From: Galeruca laticollis | Lineage: Eukaryota; Arthropoda; Insecta; Coleoptera; Chrysomelidae | Assembly: GCA_963921935.1 (NCBI GenBank) | Contig: OY998181.1 | Span: forward strand, 136,175,423-136,239,422 | DNA length: 64,000 nt | Direction of reading: 5' to 3' | Part shown: in pieces, positions 12,265 to 23,109 of the stretch | Layout of the letters: the number at the start of each line of letters is the position of its first letter | How positions within the stretch are numbered: the first letter of the stretch is position 1 | Notes under the pieces: model-generated | Told to the model about the DNA's origin: nothing | The model's input: the letters and a program-made list of their open reading frames with translations, nothing else | The model's database searches: none | Program-made: the position numbers and the translations under genes

Positions 12265-12870
12265 GTATCCAAAGGCATATAAAAACTCGAACCAACAATC
12301 GCACATCAACGATTTTTATTCCAAACTGATACGCGGTCGAGAGCTTCACACAGACATGGGCGACGCCAGGTTTTACCGAGCAGGTTTCGAAGTTTCGCGA
12401 TTGTACCAACCCCGGTCTCCCCTACTTATTGGGGCGGTCGTAGGTAAACCTATATAAAATGGTTACGTTGACAATAGTTTCGTATTCTTAACTATGTCAG
12501 TTTCGCTACTTTACCTGAGAGGTAACGACATCTGCTACTCTTGATGGGGCTGTCAAACAGTAAGAATGATTTGTGCCAGACTTTTCATTGTCGACTAAAC
12601 ATCGTCTTTTAGCCTTGGTACAATTCCTCGGCCACGACACTACAGCTAATGACAAGACCGTCAGCCGCTTCTTAGAACCAGTTGAACTTCCCGAGGCCTT
12701 CCAACCGGGAACCCCCCACCAACGACAAGATCATGCGGCTCCTAGGGGGAGTAGTAATTCTAAAATACATAACCAATTCTAAAGTGCTTTTTAATCCTTA
12801 AGATATCGACAATTAGCTAATGTGACTTGATTAGTTAGTTAAACTATAATAAATATAGGAGGAATTTTTT
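12265..12870. other. GC-richer noncoding block, possible LTR or leader fragment
   Basis: This block is clearly richer in GC than its surroundings. It contains a TATATAAAA box near 12450 and an AATAAAT polyadenylation-like signal near 12845. No coding similarity was recognised. A solo LTR or a fragment of an LTR element is possible, but I could not find matching ends or a target duplication. Confidence 0.25.
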
Positions 12871-12944
12871 TAACCAGTGATCACTGAAGTCATTGTGGAC
12901 ACGAACCGTTTTGAATTGAATATAAATTGTTCTGCAGTCAATTG

Positions 12945-13099
12945 ATTAATTTTATTTTGAAGGTCTCACAAATATCATCAATCAGAAACCCCCGATCAAC
13001 CCTAATTGCATCTTTATGACTATCAAGTTTGAGTATAATGTCACTTTGCCCAAACATGTTCATGTCAGAAGGTCTTCCTCAATAAGGGTCACTAACATA
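12945..13099 (-). pseudogene. ISL2EU/IS5-like DDE transposase fragment
   Basis: On the minus strand, YVSDPY, then GRPSD, then RVDRGFLIDDICE can be read in one frame, with one stop. This matches the order S-x-GGRxSD ... DRGFxIxD of the ISL2EU-type (DDE_Tnp_4) transposases. Only about 50 codons remain. It abuts Harbinger H1, which may have inserted beside it or replaced it. Confidence 0.45.
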
Positions 13100-13258
13100 G
13101 ATAATAATATTCCGTTACTGTTTTAAATGAAACTAAATGTTTCTAGATAATTCCGCAATATATTGACAAAATGTTAAAAATTCTAAGAAATTTGACAATT
13201 GTTTCGATACTAAATATCATCGTCAGAATGACAGAAGTTACATTTCATTTTGTAAATT

Positions 13259-13446
13259 TCAATAATATTCCGTGTTTTCAGGAGTAGCTACATTTGAAAA
13301 CGAGTTCCTTGACTGTTTGGTTACTTTTAAAAATTGGAACAAATCAAAATAAAGACTTGATTTTTTCTTCTTGGCTGCGCTACCACTTTTTTCTTCATTT
13401 TATTTTCACGCATGTCATAGTATTTTGCTGTTTTCCGTTCGTTTTG
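13259..13446 (-). pseudogene. MADF-type partner gene, last exon (Harbinger H1)
   Basis: Following an acceptor (TTTCAG at 13447-13452), this minus-strand segment encodes KSGSAAKKKKSSLYFDLFQF and ends at a TGA at 13259. The KSGSxA...Y.F..L.FL pattern is the linker that follows the MADF domain in Harbinger partner proteins. Stops precede it, so the exon is damaged. It lies just left of, and opposite to, the H1 transposase exon. Confidence 0.5.
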
Positions 13447-13738
13447 CTGAAAGTTCAATGAAAAAACAAAAATTATAACTGCTTATTATATAGGAATATT
13501 TTTATAACTGTGTATATTATTTTAATTATTCACTACTGTATTTTATTCAAAGTTTTTTGTAACTAATTATATTAATATTTTTTCAGATATCTTACTAAAG
13601 CTATTGATTTAAATACGATAAGCGAATATTTTTTAAGTGGGCGTTCTACTACTTGCGATATCAAGCAAACTTGTATACAATTTTGGAACGTACTTCAGCC
13701 ACATGAAATGCCAGATCCAAATGAATGTATCTGGAATA

Positions 13739-16560
13739 CAGTGTTGCCAACAGGACTAATATAAAATATGCTAACCTGAAGTCAAAATTTTGCCAAAATT
13801 ATGCCAAGGGCTTTATAATTATGCTAAAAAATTATGCCAACATTTTTTTATGTCAAATAAAACGTCTTTTAATTTTAAATGTTTATTAAATGAACAAAAA
13901 TAACATAGTATTCAGACTTATTTTATGTTTTAATCGATTAATCGGTTATGTTATCAAATAAAATGTTTAATCTATTAATCGATTATCGAATAAAATATTA
14001 ATATCTTGGTCTACATCGGCACTATCGGCAGCCGATGTGGATGTAGATGTAGAAGCCACATTGCCAAGCCCATAACTCTCATTGGTTCCAATAGAGCGCA
14101 GTACGTTATCCGGAACTGTATAAGAATAGCAGCATTTCCCTACCCTCTTTAGGCCGAATCTAATGTATAAAACGGCATTTAAAGTTTTTACCCACAAACG
14201 GTTGCGGAGCATAGTTTTGACCACATTCATTTGGCTGAAAACACGTTCAATTTCCGCGTTGGAATATGGTAGAGATAATAATGATATTGCTAACTGAGAT
14301 AAATCTGCGAAAGGGTTATTATCAGCTGCATCTTTATAATCCATTACTTCATTCCAGAATTCTATAGTGGAAGATGTGCGTTCCCATTTAATGTGCACTA
14401 TGTTTCTCCATTGAGACACGAGCCTATCTATTGTAGATGCATCCTCTCGAAATTCTTGGGCAATATCAACTAGGGAAGGTTTGACTACTTTTAAAGTTTC
14501 TTCTACCGAAAATATGGATACTTTCTCAAGTAAATTAAAATTAATTGGTAATCTGGAACGCAGTTCTGTTACAAGTTTCAGTGTGAAATTCATGCAACGT
14601 TGCCGTAAATTATTTTCCACTTCAGGTTGAAGGTGGTACTCCTGTAATTTTTTTTCAAAAGCAAATCCCATGTACGGTTTAGGATCCAAATAACTTTCTA
14701 TATTTTGGGTAAAAATATCGACTCTCGCAGTTGGGTTCAAGATACGCCGACTGGTAGACTGAACTAAGGCACACAAATCTTTATAAAGTTTTGTTGGATC
14801 AACGTTGTTGCTTTCAAACAGCTTGTTCACAGCTTGAACTTCCTCTAGGATAGGTTTTAAATACAATAAATATAAATGATTTACAGGATCATTATACATG
14901 TTGTATAATGTTTCTGCCATATAGCAGTGGTTTTCACGCCTGGCAACTTCAAATAGGAGTTTCAATTCCACCCATTGCTCTAGAATGCGGTTGACTGCTG
15001 GTTCAATTGATATCCATCGGGTGTTGCACATCTGTGGAATTAACAATGGTTCGGAACCACAGTTAATTGTTTGATAGATACTTTTGTATTGTAGTCGACG
15101 GTTTGAAGAATGACTAAACCAATTGTAGGTTTCTCTTATAAGAAATTCAACATTACGTGGTAGAGTTTCTTCTGAGGCATGCGATAAAGCCAACTGTAAT
15201 GAATGGCAAACGCAGCGGACTAAAACCAAATTATCATTACCAGTTGCGTTTTTTAATAAAGCATGTACTCCGTTGTTAATCCCTGTCATCACCGTAGCAT
15301 TATCGGTGCCAATACCGATCAATTTTTTTATGTCAATGTTCAGAAATAATAATAATTTTTTAATACCGTTGACGATGCTGTTTGCAGTACCATCTTCGAG
15401 CTCGACTAACCCCAAGAAGGTAGATATTACACTTTTTAAAGATCGACTAAAATACCTTATAGATACTCCCAACATTTTACTTACTGAAATATCTGTGGAC
15501 TCATCGAGCAAAAGACTGTACTGTTGGTCTCTCAAATCCAACACAATTTCTTTGATAAAATGAGGCGCCAAAACATTTTTTATTATATTTGTGCATTTGG
15601 TACGATGGAGTCGCAAGTCTCCACTTTTGCTATCATCGAATCGGTGTTTGCATAATTCTGATAAATGATCGACAGCCATAATGGAACAATGTGCGCACAC
15701 GAACATAGCTAGTGAAGATTCTGCTCTCTGTGTATTTAGATGTTTTTTTACTTTGGGAAAATTAATTGTTCTTTGACTTGTCATTGGTTCGATAGCTTTT
15801 TTATGCTTTGCTGACAAAATATGTAATTTTAAGCAATGGATTTTTGCAATCATTTCGCATTTACAGTACTTACAATAGACCTTCGTTGCATCATTTCCAA
15901 CAGGCTGTAACCAGTCCTTGAACTCGGTCATTTGCTCCCACTCGGACCGGTAATGCTGAGTGTATTTAGGCGGCATATTAACGACTATCAAACAATTAAC
16001 TCACTTAAAACTGTACTGTATAAACTGTAACAACTTTCATTTATTTACAATAACAGTAAATACAATCACGTGTACCGTACTGTCCCGATCTCCTGGTTTT
16101 AATCGAAGCTCCGTCACCCACCAAAAATATCCTATTTACTATTTAAAACTAAAACTAAAAGCTCGCTCTGATTTCCGATCCGATTGATATTGATTATTGT
16201 AAATTGTAACTGGGCGATCGAGGTTGGCTCGTTGGCTGTACTGACTCACTGACTGTCTGTGTGTTTATTATTTGCTGTTGTTGGGGTGTTGGGGAATCCC
16301 CGGCCGCCCGAAATGCGCCAGGCCAGAGAGATAACACTTTCTAGAGCGTTCTAAATAACAAAATAAATAACACAAGAAAAGAAAAATAATATTAAAAAAT
16401 AATTGTTAAGTACGCTTAACGGTTAGCAAAACGGATCCTTTGTTTAAACTTTTATTTTTTATGCTAAAAAATATGCTATATGCTAAACAACAAATAAATT
16501 TGCCAACCAACATAAAAATATGCCAAATCTAGCATAAAATATGCTAAATTGGCAACACTG
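13739..16560 (-). mobile_element. Complete hAT element with 8-bp target duplication
   Basis: The ends are CAGTGTTGCCAA at 13739-13750 and its reverse complement at 16549-16560. CTGGAATA lies directly outside both ends (13731-13738 and 16561-16568), an exact 8-bp duplication as expected for hAT. The subterminal 60-100 bp at each side carry many TATGCTAA and TATGCCAA motifs. The element is 2822 bp long and holds one intact transposase ORF. Confidence 0.95.
13967..15991 (-). CDS. hAT transposase, 674 aa, intact
   Basis: One uninterrupted ORF. The N-terminus carries a BED-like zinc finger (C40, C43, H57, H63). LLLDESTD (D163) and GIGTDNATVM (D230) fit the first two catalytic residues of the RNase H-like core. 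The C-terminal dimerisation region has LPYSNAEIERVFSQMNVVKT, the usual hAT motif. A Ser/Thr-rich tail follows. The layout resembles the ZBED5 / Tip100-like branch. All three hallmarks are present and no stop or frameshift is visible, so the enzyme may be functional in excision and insertion. The ATG at 15991 and the ATG a few codons later are both possible starts. Confidence 0.9.
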   Translation of the reverse strand: MIVVNMPPKYTQHYRSEWEQMTEFKDWLQPVGNDATKVYCKYCKCEMIAKIHCLKLHILSAKHKKAIEPMTSQRTINFPKVKKHLNTQRAESSLAMFVCAHCSIMAVDHLSELCKHRFDDSKSGDLRLHRTKCTNIIKNVLAPHFIKEIVLDLRDQQYSLLLDESTDISVSKMLGVSIRYFSRSLKSVISTFLGLVELEDGTANSIVNGIKKLLLFLNIDIKKLIGIGTDNATVMTGINNGVHALLKNATGNDNLVLVRCVCHSLQLALSHASEETLPRNVEFLIRETYNWFSHSSNRRLQYKSIYQTINCGSEPLLIPQMCNTRWISIEPAVNRILEQWVELKLLFEVARRENHCYMAETLYNMYNDPVNHLYLLYLKPILEEVQAVNKLFESNNVDPTKLYKDLCALVQSTSRRILNPTARVDIFTQNIESYLDPKPYMGFAFEKKLQEYHLQPEVENNLRQRCMNFTLKLVTELRSRLPINFNLLEKVSIFSVEETLKVVKPSLVDIAQEFREDASTIDRLVSQWRNIVHIKWERTSSTIEFWNEVMDYKDAADNNPFADLSQLAISLLSLPYSNAEIERVFSQMNVVKTMLRNRLWVKTLNAVLYIRFGLKRVGKCCYSYTVPDNVLRSIGTNESYGLGNVASTSTSTSAADSADVDQDINILFDNRLID

Positions 16561-17499
16561 CTGGAATACAAATACCGAAATTTTTAATAAAAAAACTAAT
16601 TTCCTGAATTGCCTTGGAGCTGTCGATGGTAAACACATGAGAATAAAATGACCTTCATCCAGTGGTTATAATTATAAGAACTTCTTTTCCATCGTGCTGA
16701 CGGCTGTGGTGGATGCAAATTGTTTTACAACAACTAATGTTGGTGATTATGGGATAGAATCCGATAACTATATTTTTAGAAAGTCTAAATTAGGTAAAAA
16801 GTTTTACAGAAACGATTTAAATTTACCGGAAGACAGAAGTTTACCCAATTATACTGAGAACCCCCAACATTTTGTTTTTGTTGGAGATGAGGCGTTTGGT
16901 TTACTCGACAAATACAAACGTATTTTCAATTATCGTCTTAGTACGGCGATGTGTGGAATGTGCTTTTGGCATATTAACAAATAAATACAAATTAAACCAG
17001 ACTTCGGCAATACACATAGTTAAAGCTACATGCATTATGCACAATTTCGTGCGACGAAGAGTTGGTGCTAACTTTGACGACGAGTCTCTAAAGTGTCTTC
17101 TACGATTTACTACTTCCAACCAGAACAAGGCCGTCGAATCCTGCCAGGGTCATCAGAGATTTCTTTAAAAATTACTTTGTCAGTGAAGTAGGAGCGTTTC
17201 CTTGGCAAGAGAGAATAAATTCTGTGTTCTGATATTTTACTTATCAACTTTGTATCAATAAAAATTTGGTAATAAATAAATATGTATTTACTTTTGTTAT
17301 TTTGGTCTTCTTCACATCAATTCTTTAAGACCTCTTAATATCGTGGATGTCTCCTAGTTAATCAGATCAAGCCTTTTTAATGAAAAAAGTCATAAAAAAT
17401 GAAATGTTATTTATTGCAAATATCAATAAAACAAACATATAATAACATAAATAAAAAATCTTCAATAATTGGTTCAATAATTAATATTTTCTGTGAAAT

Positions 17500-18190
17500 C
17501 GCAAAAAACAGTTTCGGCTTTTCTACAAACATAGGTGAAGTTTGCATTTTCCACAAATCCACCTACTTTTTCCTTGGCATCCGGGATTTTTACGTCGTTC
17601 TGCTTGACTATCCTCTTCGTGCTCAGGTAGATGGTCAATGTTGTCATATTGTTTTTCAGATGAAGGTCTAATTTCAACTTTATTTCGCCTCTTACATTGG
17701 ATAGCAACGGATGAAGGTCTTCCTACTCTTTTCCCTAATTTCACAAGTAGCTCTTCTATCTCCATTCTAAAATGTAGTAGGTCTAATGTTTCCTTTTTTG
17801 TTTTTCCTTCCAACTTCATGTACCTCTTATATTCGATCCAAGAATTTACTAACTGTCCACTTACAACTTTTAGCTTTGGATTTGTAATATGCAATTAGTG
17901 CGTCAGCCTTATCAATACCTCTCATTGATTCATTATACTTTTGGATGATCTCTGGACGATTTACCATAAGATTTTGTTGGTTTATTCCAACGTTGTACTT
18001 TATCTTCTTTACCTATTCCAACAATATTGGACGCTAAAACTACTGGTTTGCTGTCCATCCAATTAAACAATGCAATTCCATCTTTTGATACCACTTCTTC
18101 GGATGTTTCTCTTTCTTTTTAAAAACACTCTTTCCGTCCCGTCAGTGGTGGTTTACAAAATCGGTCAATTCTTGCGGGATTACAGAAATC
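17500..18190 (-). pseudogene. piggyBac-type transposase, C-terminal remnant
   Basis: Minus-strand pieces read EVVSKDGIALFNWMDSKPVV, VLASNIVGIGKEDKVQRW, an NESMRGIDKADALIAYYKSK-type stretch across a frameshift near 17900, and VVSGQLVNSWIEYKRYMKL. A Cys-rich tail (WICGKCKLHLCL) ends the frame, as expected for the zinc-binding C-terminus of piggyBac transposases. The N-terminal two thirds are missing. It is unrelated in state to the intact copy at 40108-42590. Confidence 0.7.
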
Positions 18191-18199
18191 GACATAGAG

Positions 18200-19915
18200 A
18201 AATGGTAGGTATATTTCTTAAGATGTGAAAACACAACAAAATATGTGTCTTCAATTGAGGATATCGTGAATGAAAGGGTTAACTTCGTAGGGCTTTCCTT
18301 TTTTAATAGCAGTTCTTATCAATTATGGCCATTGAGAGGGCACAAAGATTTGGTCCATGTTTTAATACTCTTTTTTTTGCCTTCCTATGTCTGAATGCAC
18401 AGAGGTTTCTTCGATTTAGGTATGACCCACTATCTGAAATGTATGTAGAATGCTCTTTACTTCCGTGTTACACTTTATTGTAACGTGCATGCTGGTTTTG
18501 GAGAAGTTAGACATTTATCAATGCAAGGAAGATGCTTTCCCAATCAGCACATCCAAGCTAGGTCTACACACTACATATATGTACGTAGAAACAACTATTT
18601 TATTGCTGTTCTGTCCTACGCAATTATCCGAATAAAAAACTATATTGAATTATGGGGTGAGTCGGATATATAAGAGGCACGTTGCTACCTCATTAGCTCC
18701 TCGGGATGCAATAGATTCGTGCCAAAAATAGCGTAGACCACGTTTAGTTGTCATTTCATATACTGTAAAGTTGAATCAATTCGCAGTATCTTTAGATTTT
18801 TCTTCGCGACTTTTTGTTTTATTGGCTGTATGGCGAACACAGTTTTCTTAGATTTCCGCATTTTCTCTCTTGGAATAGAGATTTTATAGGTTTCGTAAAT
18901 GGAACATTGGTCTTTTTGGTTGGTAAAAGAGATGCTAAATATGGTTTCGTAAGTACATCTTTTATTAAATGCCAAATTTCTTTCTTGCTGTTCTGGTTTG
19001 TAATATTTGTATATTTGAGCTAAAGTTAGAGAGCCATCTAAAAATTTCCTTACTCTAAGATAATGTTATCTAGTCTCTTGTGTCCATTGATTGCGGTTGC
19101 CCCTTTTATCTTTTTTTACTATGTTAGATTATTCAGCTTTAGCCAAACCTGTTCTTACAAATGTGTCTCCCACATTTAACGTGTTCATAAAAATACTTTA
19201 CACACTCTCCTTATCTTCCCATTTATAATAAAAAAATAGCCAATATTTTCCCCTCTTGTACTTCCTTCAGTTACGCGCCTACATTTATGCTTTACTAATT
19301 CTATGTGAGAAGCCGCAAACTGCCTCTGAAGGTTCTTATCACCTAATCCCCACAAGTTATTAACTATCACTTAACGCATTTCTTTCTTAATTACTGTTAC
19401 ACATTACACATGCAGCATTACATTTTTTTCGCAGGAACTTGTCTCTTTCCTTCGGATATGTAGGTTTGACCACTGTTAACTTTTTTCATGAAATTTCTTT
19501 TTCAAGTTTCAGGTCTTCGTAATCGCTTGCAATTGTTGGTTTTAAGGTCCGGTATTACATTATCCTCTTCTTTTTGTTCTTCTGTTACTACTTGTTCCTG
19601 TATTTCATCTTGCTCCCCTTGCCAGTTTCTTTCAACTTGCTCGTTAGTTTCCTTTTCTTTAGAATTGCCTTTATATTTTCTATGAATGCATGTTTCATTA
19701 GTGCTATCAATATCATCTTCTTTTTGAATTTTGTCGTAAGATCTATGACATTCTTCATGGGAACCAAAACGAACCAAAATCTGAACTAACCTAAAAATAA
19801 ATATGAATAAATAATAATAATAAGTAAATAAAATAAATAAATCAATCAGCACCAGTTTTGGTTTGAATTTGGTTGCGGATCGTAAGAGGGTCAAAGCCTT
19901 GATACGCATAGTCAT
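18200..19915 (-). pseudogene. Decayed ORF of an unnamed insect transposase-like family
   Basis: From the right, the pieces are: KRLRRPET and NSGQTYISEGKRQVPAKK near 19480; FAASHIELVKHKCRRVTEGS and FIINGKIRRVCKVFL near 19300; NTLNVGDTFVRTGLAKAE near 19140; SISFTNQKDQCSIYETYK near 18930; LRYFWHESIASRGANEVATC near 18700; YSDNCVGQNSNKIVV near 18610; and VHSDIGRQKKRVLKHGP near 18370. I know this order as a multi-copy insect protein family (WHE..RGANE..SDNCxGQN..VHSxIE), probably a DDE-like transposase, whose superfamily I cannot name. Many stops and frameshifts mean it is dead. Confidence 0.6.
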
Positions 19916-20060
19916 CTAAGAAGTTAGGATGAGCAGTGATAAAATCAGACACTATCTTGTCAATATCCACTGCTTTGAAAGATGGAGTTGTACTCGCTGA
20001 GGATGAAGCCATATTTACAAATAATATCAAATTAATTGCTACTTTTGCTAAATATGTCAA
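19842..20060 (-). CDS. Short unassigned ORF
   Basis: From the ATG near 20012 the frame encodes about 56 residues, beginning MASSSASTTPSFKAVDIDKI and continuing with a hydrophilic helix-rich stretch (DFITAHPNFLDDYAYQGFDP). It overlaps the 5' end of the decayed ORF to its left. It could be that element's N-terminal exon or a separate fragment. I do not recognise it. Confidence 0.2.
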   Translation of the reverse strand: MTYLAKVAINLILFVNMASSSASTTPSFKAVDIDKIVSDFITAHPNFLDDYAYQGFDPLTIRNQIQTKTGAD

Positions 20061-20399
20061 AACTTGCTTTGAATGAAAACTTTTTTGCCCGTCACTGTGA
20101 AATTAATATTTGCATTTATTGTTTGCAATTGCAATTTTCTTGTAATTTATATTTTTCAATAATATCTGTGGATCCTTTATACTCCTAGATTTTTTCATTA
20201 TAATTTGGAGCTTTTCATTTGATGTACACCACGACTAGAAATTTGTTTACTATATCTTTTATAACCCAAAGGTACGAATCCACAAGTAGACTAAAATGGC
20301 ATGAGATTTTTGTTTCATGAGAAATTTATCTCGGATATGTTTCCACAGAACGGGAGAAACTTCTGTGAAACACTCGAGTTAACAAATTTTTCTCTCTTG

Positions 20400-22300
20400 C
20401 GACAAGGTATCTCTGAATGTGCTGTTTCCACAATCAATATACATGTCAAGTAGAAAGAAACAACAAGCTAGAAGAAAGGCTGCAGCTTGTTGTTATTACC
20501 TGCCGTTAAGTTCCGTAGTACAGAAACGAAAAGGTCTCACAGATATTGGGTGAGAGATTGGATTAAAAGAAGAGAAAACAAGAATATAATGGAAACAACA
20601 ACAAAGAACTGGAACGGGAGGATAAGGAATGTTATAAGAATTTTCTTCGTATGTCTGCCGCTGATTTTCGTTATTTGCTGGACAAAATAAAGTGTGTAAT
20701 AGAGAAACAAAACACCCATATGAGAGATGCAATTCCAGCAGCTGAGTGGCTAGCTGTTACTCTTATTTTTTTAGCTACCGGTAGTAGTTTCTTTAATTAA
20801 AGTTTAACCCTCAGTTTGAAACAACATTTTTTCCGGAGACAGCTACCATTCCTTAATGTATTTGTTTCGCATACCTGTGTGTATCATTTCACGAATTGTA
20901 CCTGAAGTGTGCTCTGCAATTTACAATGTTCTAAAAGAAGAATATCTACAAGTAACATATTTTTATAAACTATTAGTTTACATGTTACAGTATCCAGCCT
21001 TCAGAGCAGCCAGTATTTGGAACTTCTGGTTCATTATCAATTAACGGAGACTGCAACATAGACTCATACAGGGTTTTTCTGTATTGTTGGACTGCTGTGG
21101 TGACGGAATTGTATTTTGCTGTAATTTGAGCGCATTTGTAATATAATTCGTTGTATTTCTCGCTTCGCCCACGACTGCAGGTCTGGAGCTTTGGAACTCA
21201 TATTTCTTAGTTCGTCAGCCACATAATCCCCAAATATTCCAAAAGAGTCTGCCGATTGTGACATAACACCAAGGCAGCGGTCAATTATTGCTTGTTGCTC
21301 TAACTCTTTCTTCTTTTTTAATGTTAGTTTCACAGATGAAGTTCTGGATGAACTTGGTGTGACATTATCTGATGTTAGTGGTGTGTTTGAAGTTGGAGTA
21401 TTGCCTGGAATTGCATCATCTACAAGAGAGTCTTCATTGTCTGAACCTTCGTGATGTTCAGTTAGGGCTCCTGTTCGTTACTCTGAAAACAAAAATAGTC
21501 AATAAATAATTAAAATAAATATTAATCTTCATTTTATTTTTACAGATGCCAAGCACCCAGCACGAGTGGCTACAAATTGCTCAAATGTTTGAAGGAAATG
21601 GGAATTTCCCACATTGCATAGGTGCGCTAGACGGCAAACATATCGCCATTAAAGCACCTCAACATTGTGGAAGTCTGTATTACAATTACAAAGGCACGCA
21701 TAGTGTAGTATTAATGGCATTGACTGACGCAGAATATAAATTTCAATACATCAATGTTGGAAGGTTTGGATTTGGACGAATCTCTGATGGAGGTATTTTT
21801 AATGGATGTTCATTATCAAATAAACTGGCAAATGATAGTTGAGTAGATCCAAAACCTAGGCCACTACCAGCGCGAACCAAGCCAGTTCCCTTTGTTATCG
21901 TAGCAGATGACGCTTTTGCGTCATACATCATGAAACCATATGCATTTAGAAATTTGCATGGTGAACAAAGAATATTCAACTGTCGGTTATCAAGAGTACG
22001 CCGAATAATTGAGAATGCTTTTGGTTTAGTTTCAGCTAGATTTCGTGTACTAAAAAGACCAATTGAACTAGAGCCCGAAAAAGTATTCTTTATTGTATCT
22101 GCAATATGTGTGTTACACAATTTTTCAATATCACGGACCAAAAGAATCTACGCTCCATATGGCAGTGTTGATGTAGAAGATCATGAAAATAGCATTATAC
22201 AACCAGGAGAATGGAGACAAAACAGTCAGAGTCAACTAAATCTACAAGTTAATCCTAACCTTCGCGAAAATTTGGAAGCAAAACATGTACAACTGTAATT
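20400..22300 (+). pseudogene. PIF/Harbinger H2 transposase
   Basis: Exon 1 (to 20951) carries HRYWVRDWIKRRE, then across a shift YKNFLRMSAADFRYLLDKI, MRDAIPAAEWLAVTLIFLAT and VPEVCSAIYNVLKEEYLQ. It ends at a GTAACA donor. Exon 2 starts after TTTTTACAG at 21546 and runs to TAA near 22298, reading HCIGALDGKHIAIKAP (first Asp), VLMALTDAEYKFQYINVG (second Asp), VIVADDAFA, FNCRLSRVRRIIENAFG (Glu) and AICVLHNF. It is damaged by frameshifts in exon 1 and a TGA at about 21841. Its intron (20952-21545) contains an exon of the opposite-strand partner gene. Confidence 0.85.
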
Positions 22301-22785
22301 TACACAATATTTCCACCAGGAAGAAGTTCCATGGCAGTATAAATTTATATAAAAAATGCATTATTAAACTTACCATTGAATCCATTGTTGTTTCATTACT
22401 ACATATCGGGCCGTCTATGAATTTTAAGGCATCATTGAATTCCCATTTTCTCCAGCTGCCTGGCCGCTTTTGGTGTGTTTTCGTTTTCTGTTGATGCTTT
22501 GGAATCGGCAACGAAGGATTAAGTATTCTATCCTTCACTTCATGAGCAGGAATTCCAAGCTGGTGGTAAATTTCGTCCACAGCTGATTTCCGAAGATTTC
22601 TGTTTATAATTTTCAGACGAGCAGTCCGACAAGTTAGGATAGGATTTATATAATTCGATTAACTGCACTTTATTATTTCTTGTCCAGTTAAAAGTACACT
22701 CATTTCTTTTTAAACCCTTTTTTTCACTCGAATAACACTCATTTTTTGAATAAAAACAAATATTTGTCTCACAACACAACAACAA
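21064..22785 (-). pseudogene. MADF-BESS partner gene of Harbinger H2
   Basis: Exon 1 (about 22700-22374) encodes a MADF domain (NWTRNNKVQLIELYKSYPNL, then across a one-base shift DEIYHQLGIPAHEVKDRI). It ends at ATG|GTAAGT (donor 22373). Exon 2 (21482-21064) follows TTTTCAG and encodes an acidic Ser/Thr linker, then a Lys-rich stretch and a BESS-type motif (SFGIFGDYVADELRNM ... AKREIQRIILQMR). MADF proteins bind DNA and help the transposase find TIRs and enter the nucleus. Frameshifts near 22570 and at the start of exon 2 kill the gene. Its intron (21483-22373) encloses transposase exon 2. Confidence 0.75.
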
Positions 22786-23109
22786 AACTCACGTGCAGCG
22801 GGTGAAATAAATATATCCAGCCAAATTCGCAATAAATCACGTTTACACGTTGAAACTTGTTTATGAAATAAAACTCTCATGCCACGTTCATTCACGAGAT
22901 TATCTCTAGTATATCATATGTCTCAGCCCTGTTTCGACAATGAAATTAAATTTTTCTTGAGATTTTTATTTCATGAGTCAAAAATCTCGTGAGATATTCT
23001 GATTGTCAATTCGCACCTTAAAACTTTTTTGAAGGAATCTGTCACGAAACTCCTTTTACACACACACAAGGGCTGTAGAAAGTGAAACGGTTTTGTTTTC
23101 AGAAACTAT

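Larger units (their letters stand above)
13587..17232 (+). pseudogene. PIF/Harbinger H1 transposase, interrupted by a hAT element
   Basis: The exon begins after TTTTTCAG at 13586 and reads through SEYFLSGRSTTCD to IWNT at 13738. A hAT element then interrupts it, and the reading resumes at 16561. Leaving out the insert and one copy of its 8-bp duplication, the frame continues through CLGAVDGKHMRIK (first catalytic Asp), AVVDANCF (second Asp), FVFVGDEAFGL and FNYRLSTA. Damage independent of the hAT includes a TGA after HMRIK and a frameshift near 16940, after which RRCVECAFGILTNK (catalytic Glu) is in another frame. The tail NYFVSEVGAFPWQ ends at TGA 17232. The N-terminal exon has been lost. 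Confidence 0.85.

Noticed and set aside
12092..12457. Open frames with long Tyr-Ile repeats on both strands
   Set aside because: They are read-through of the (TA)n microsatellite and have no flanking protein similarity.
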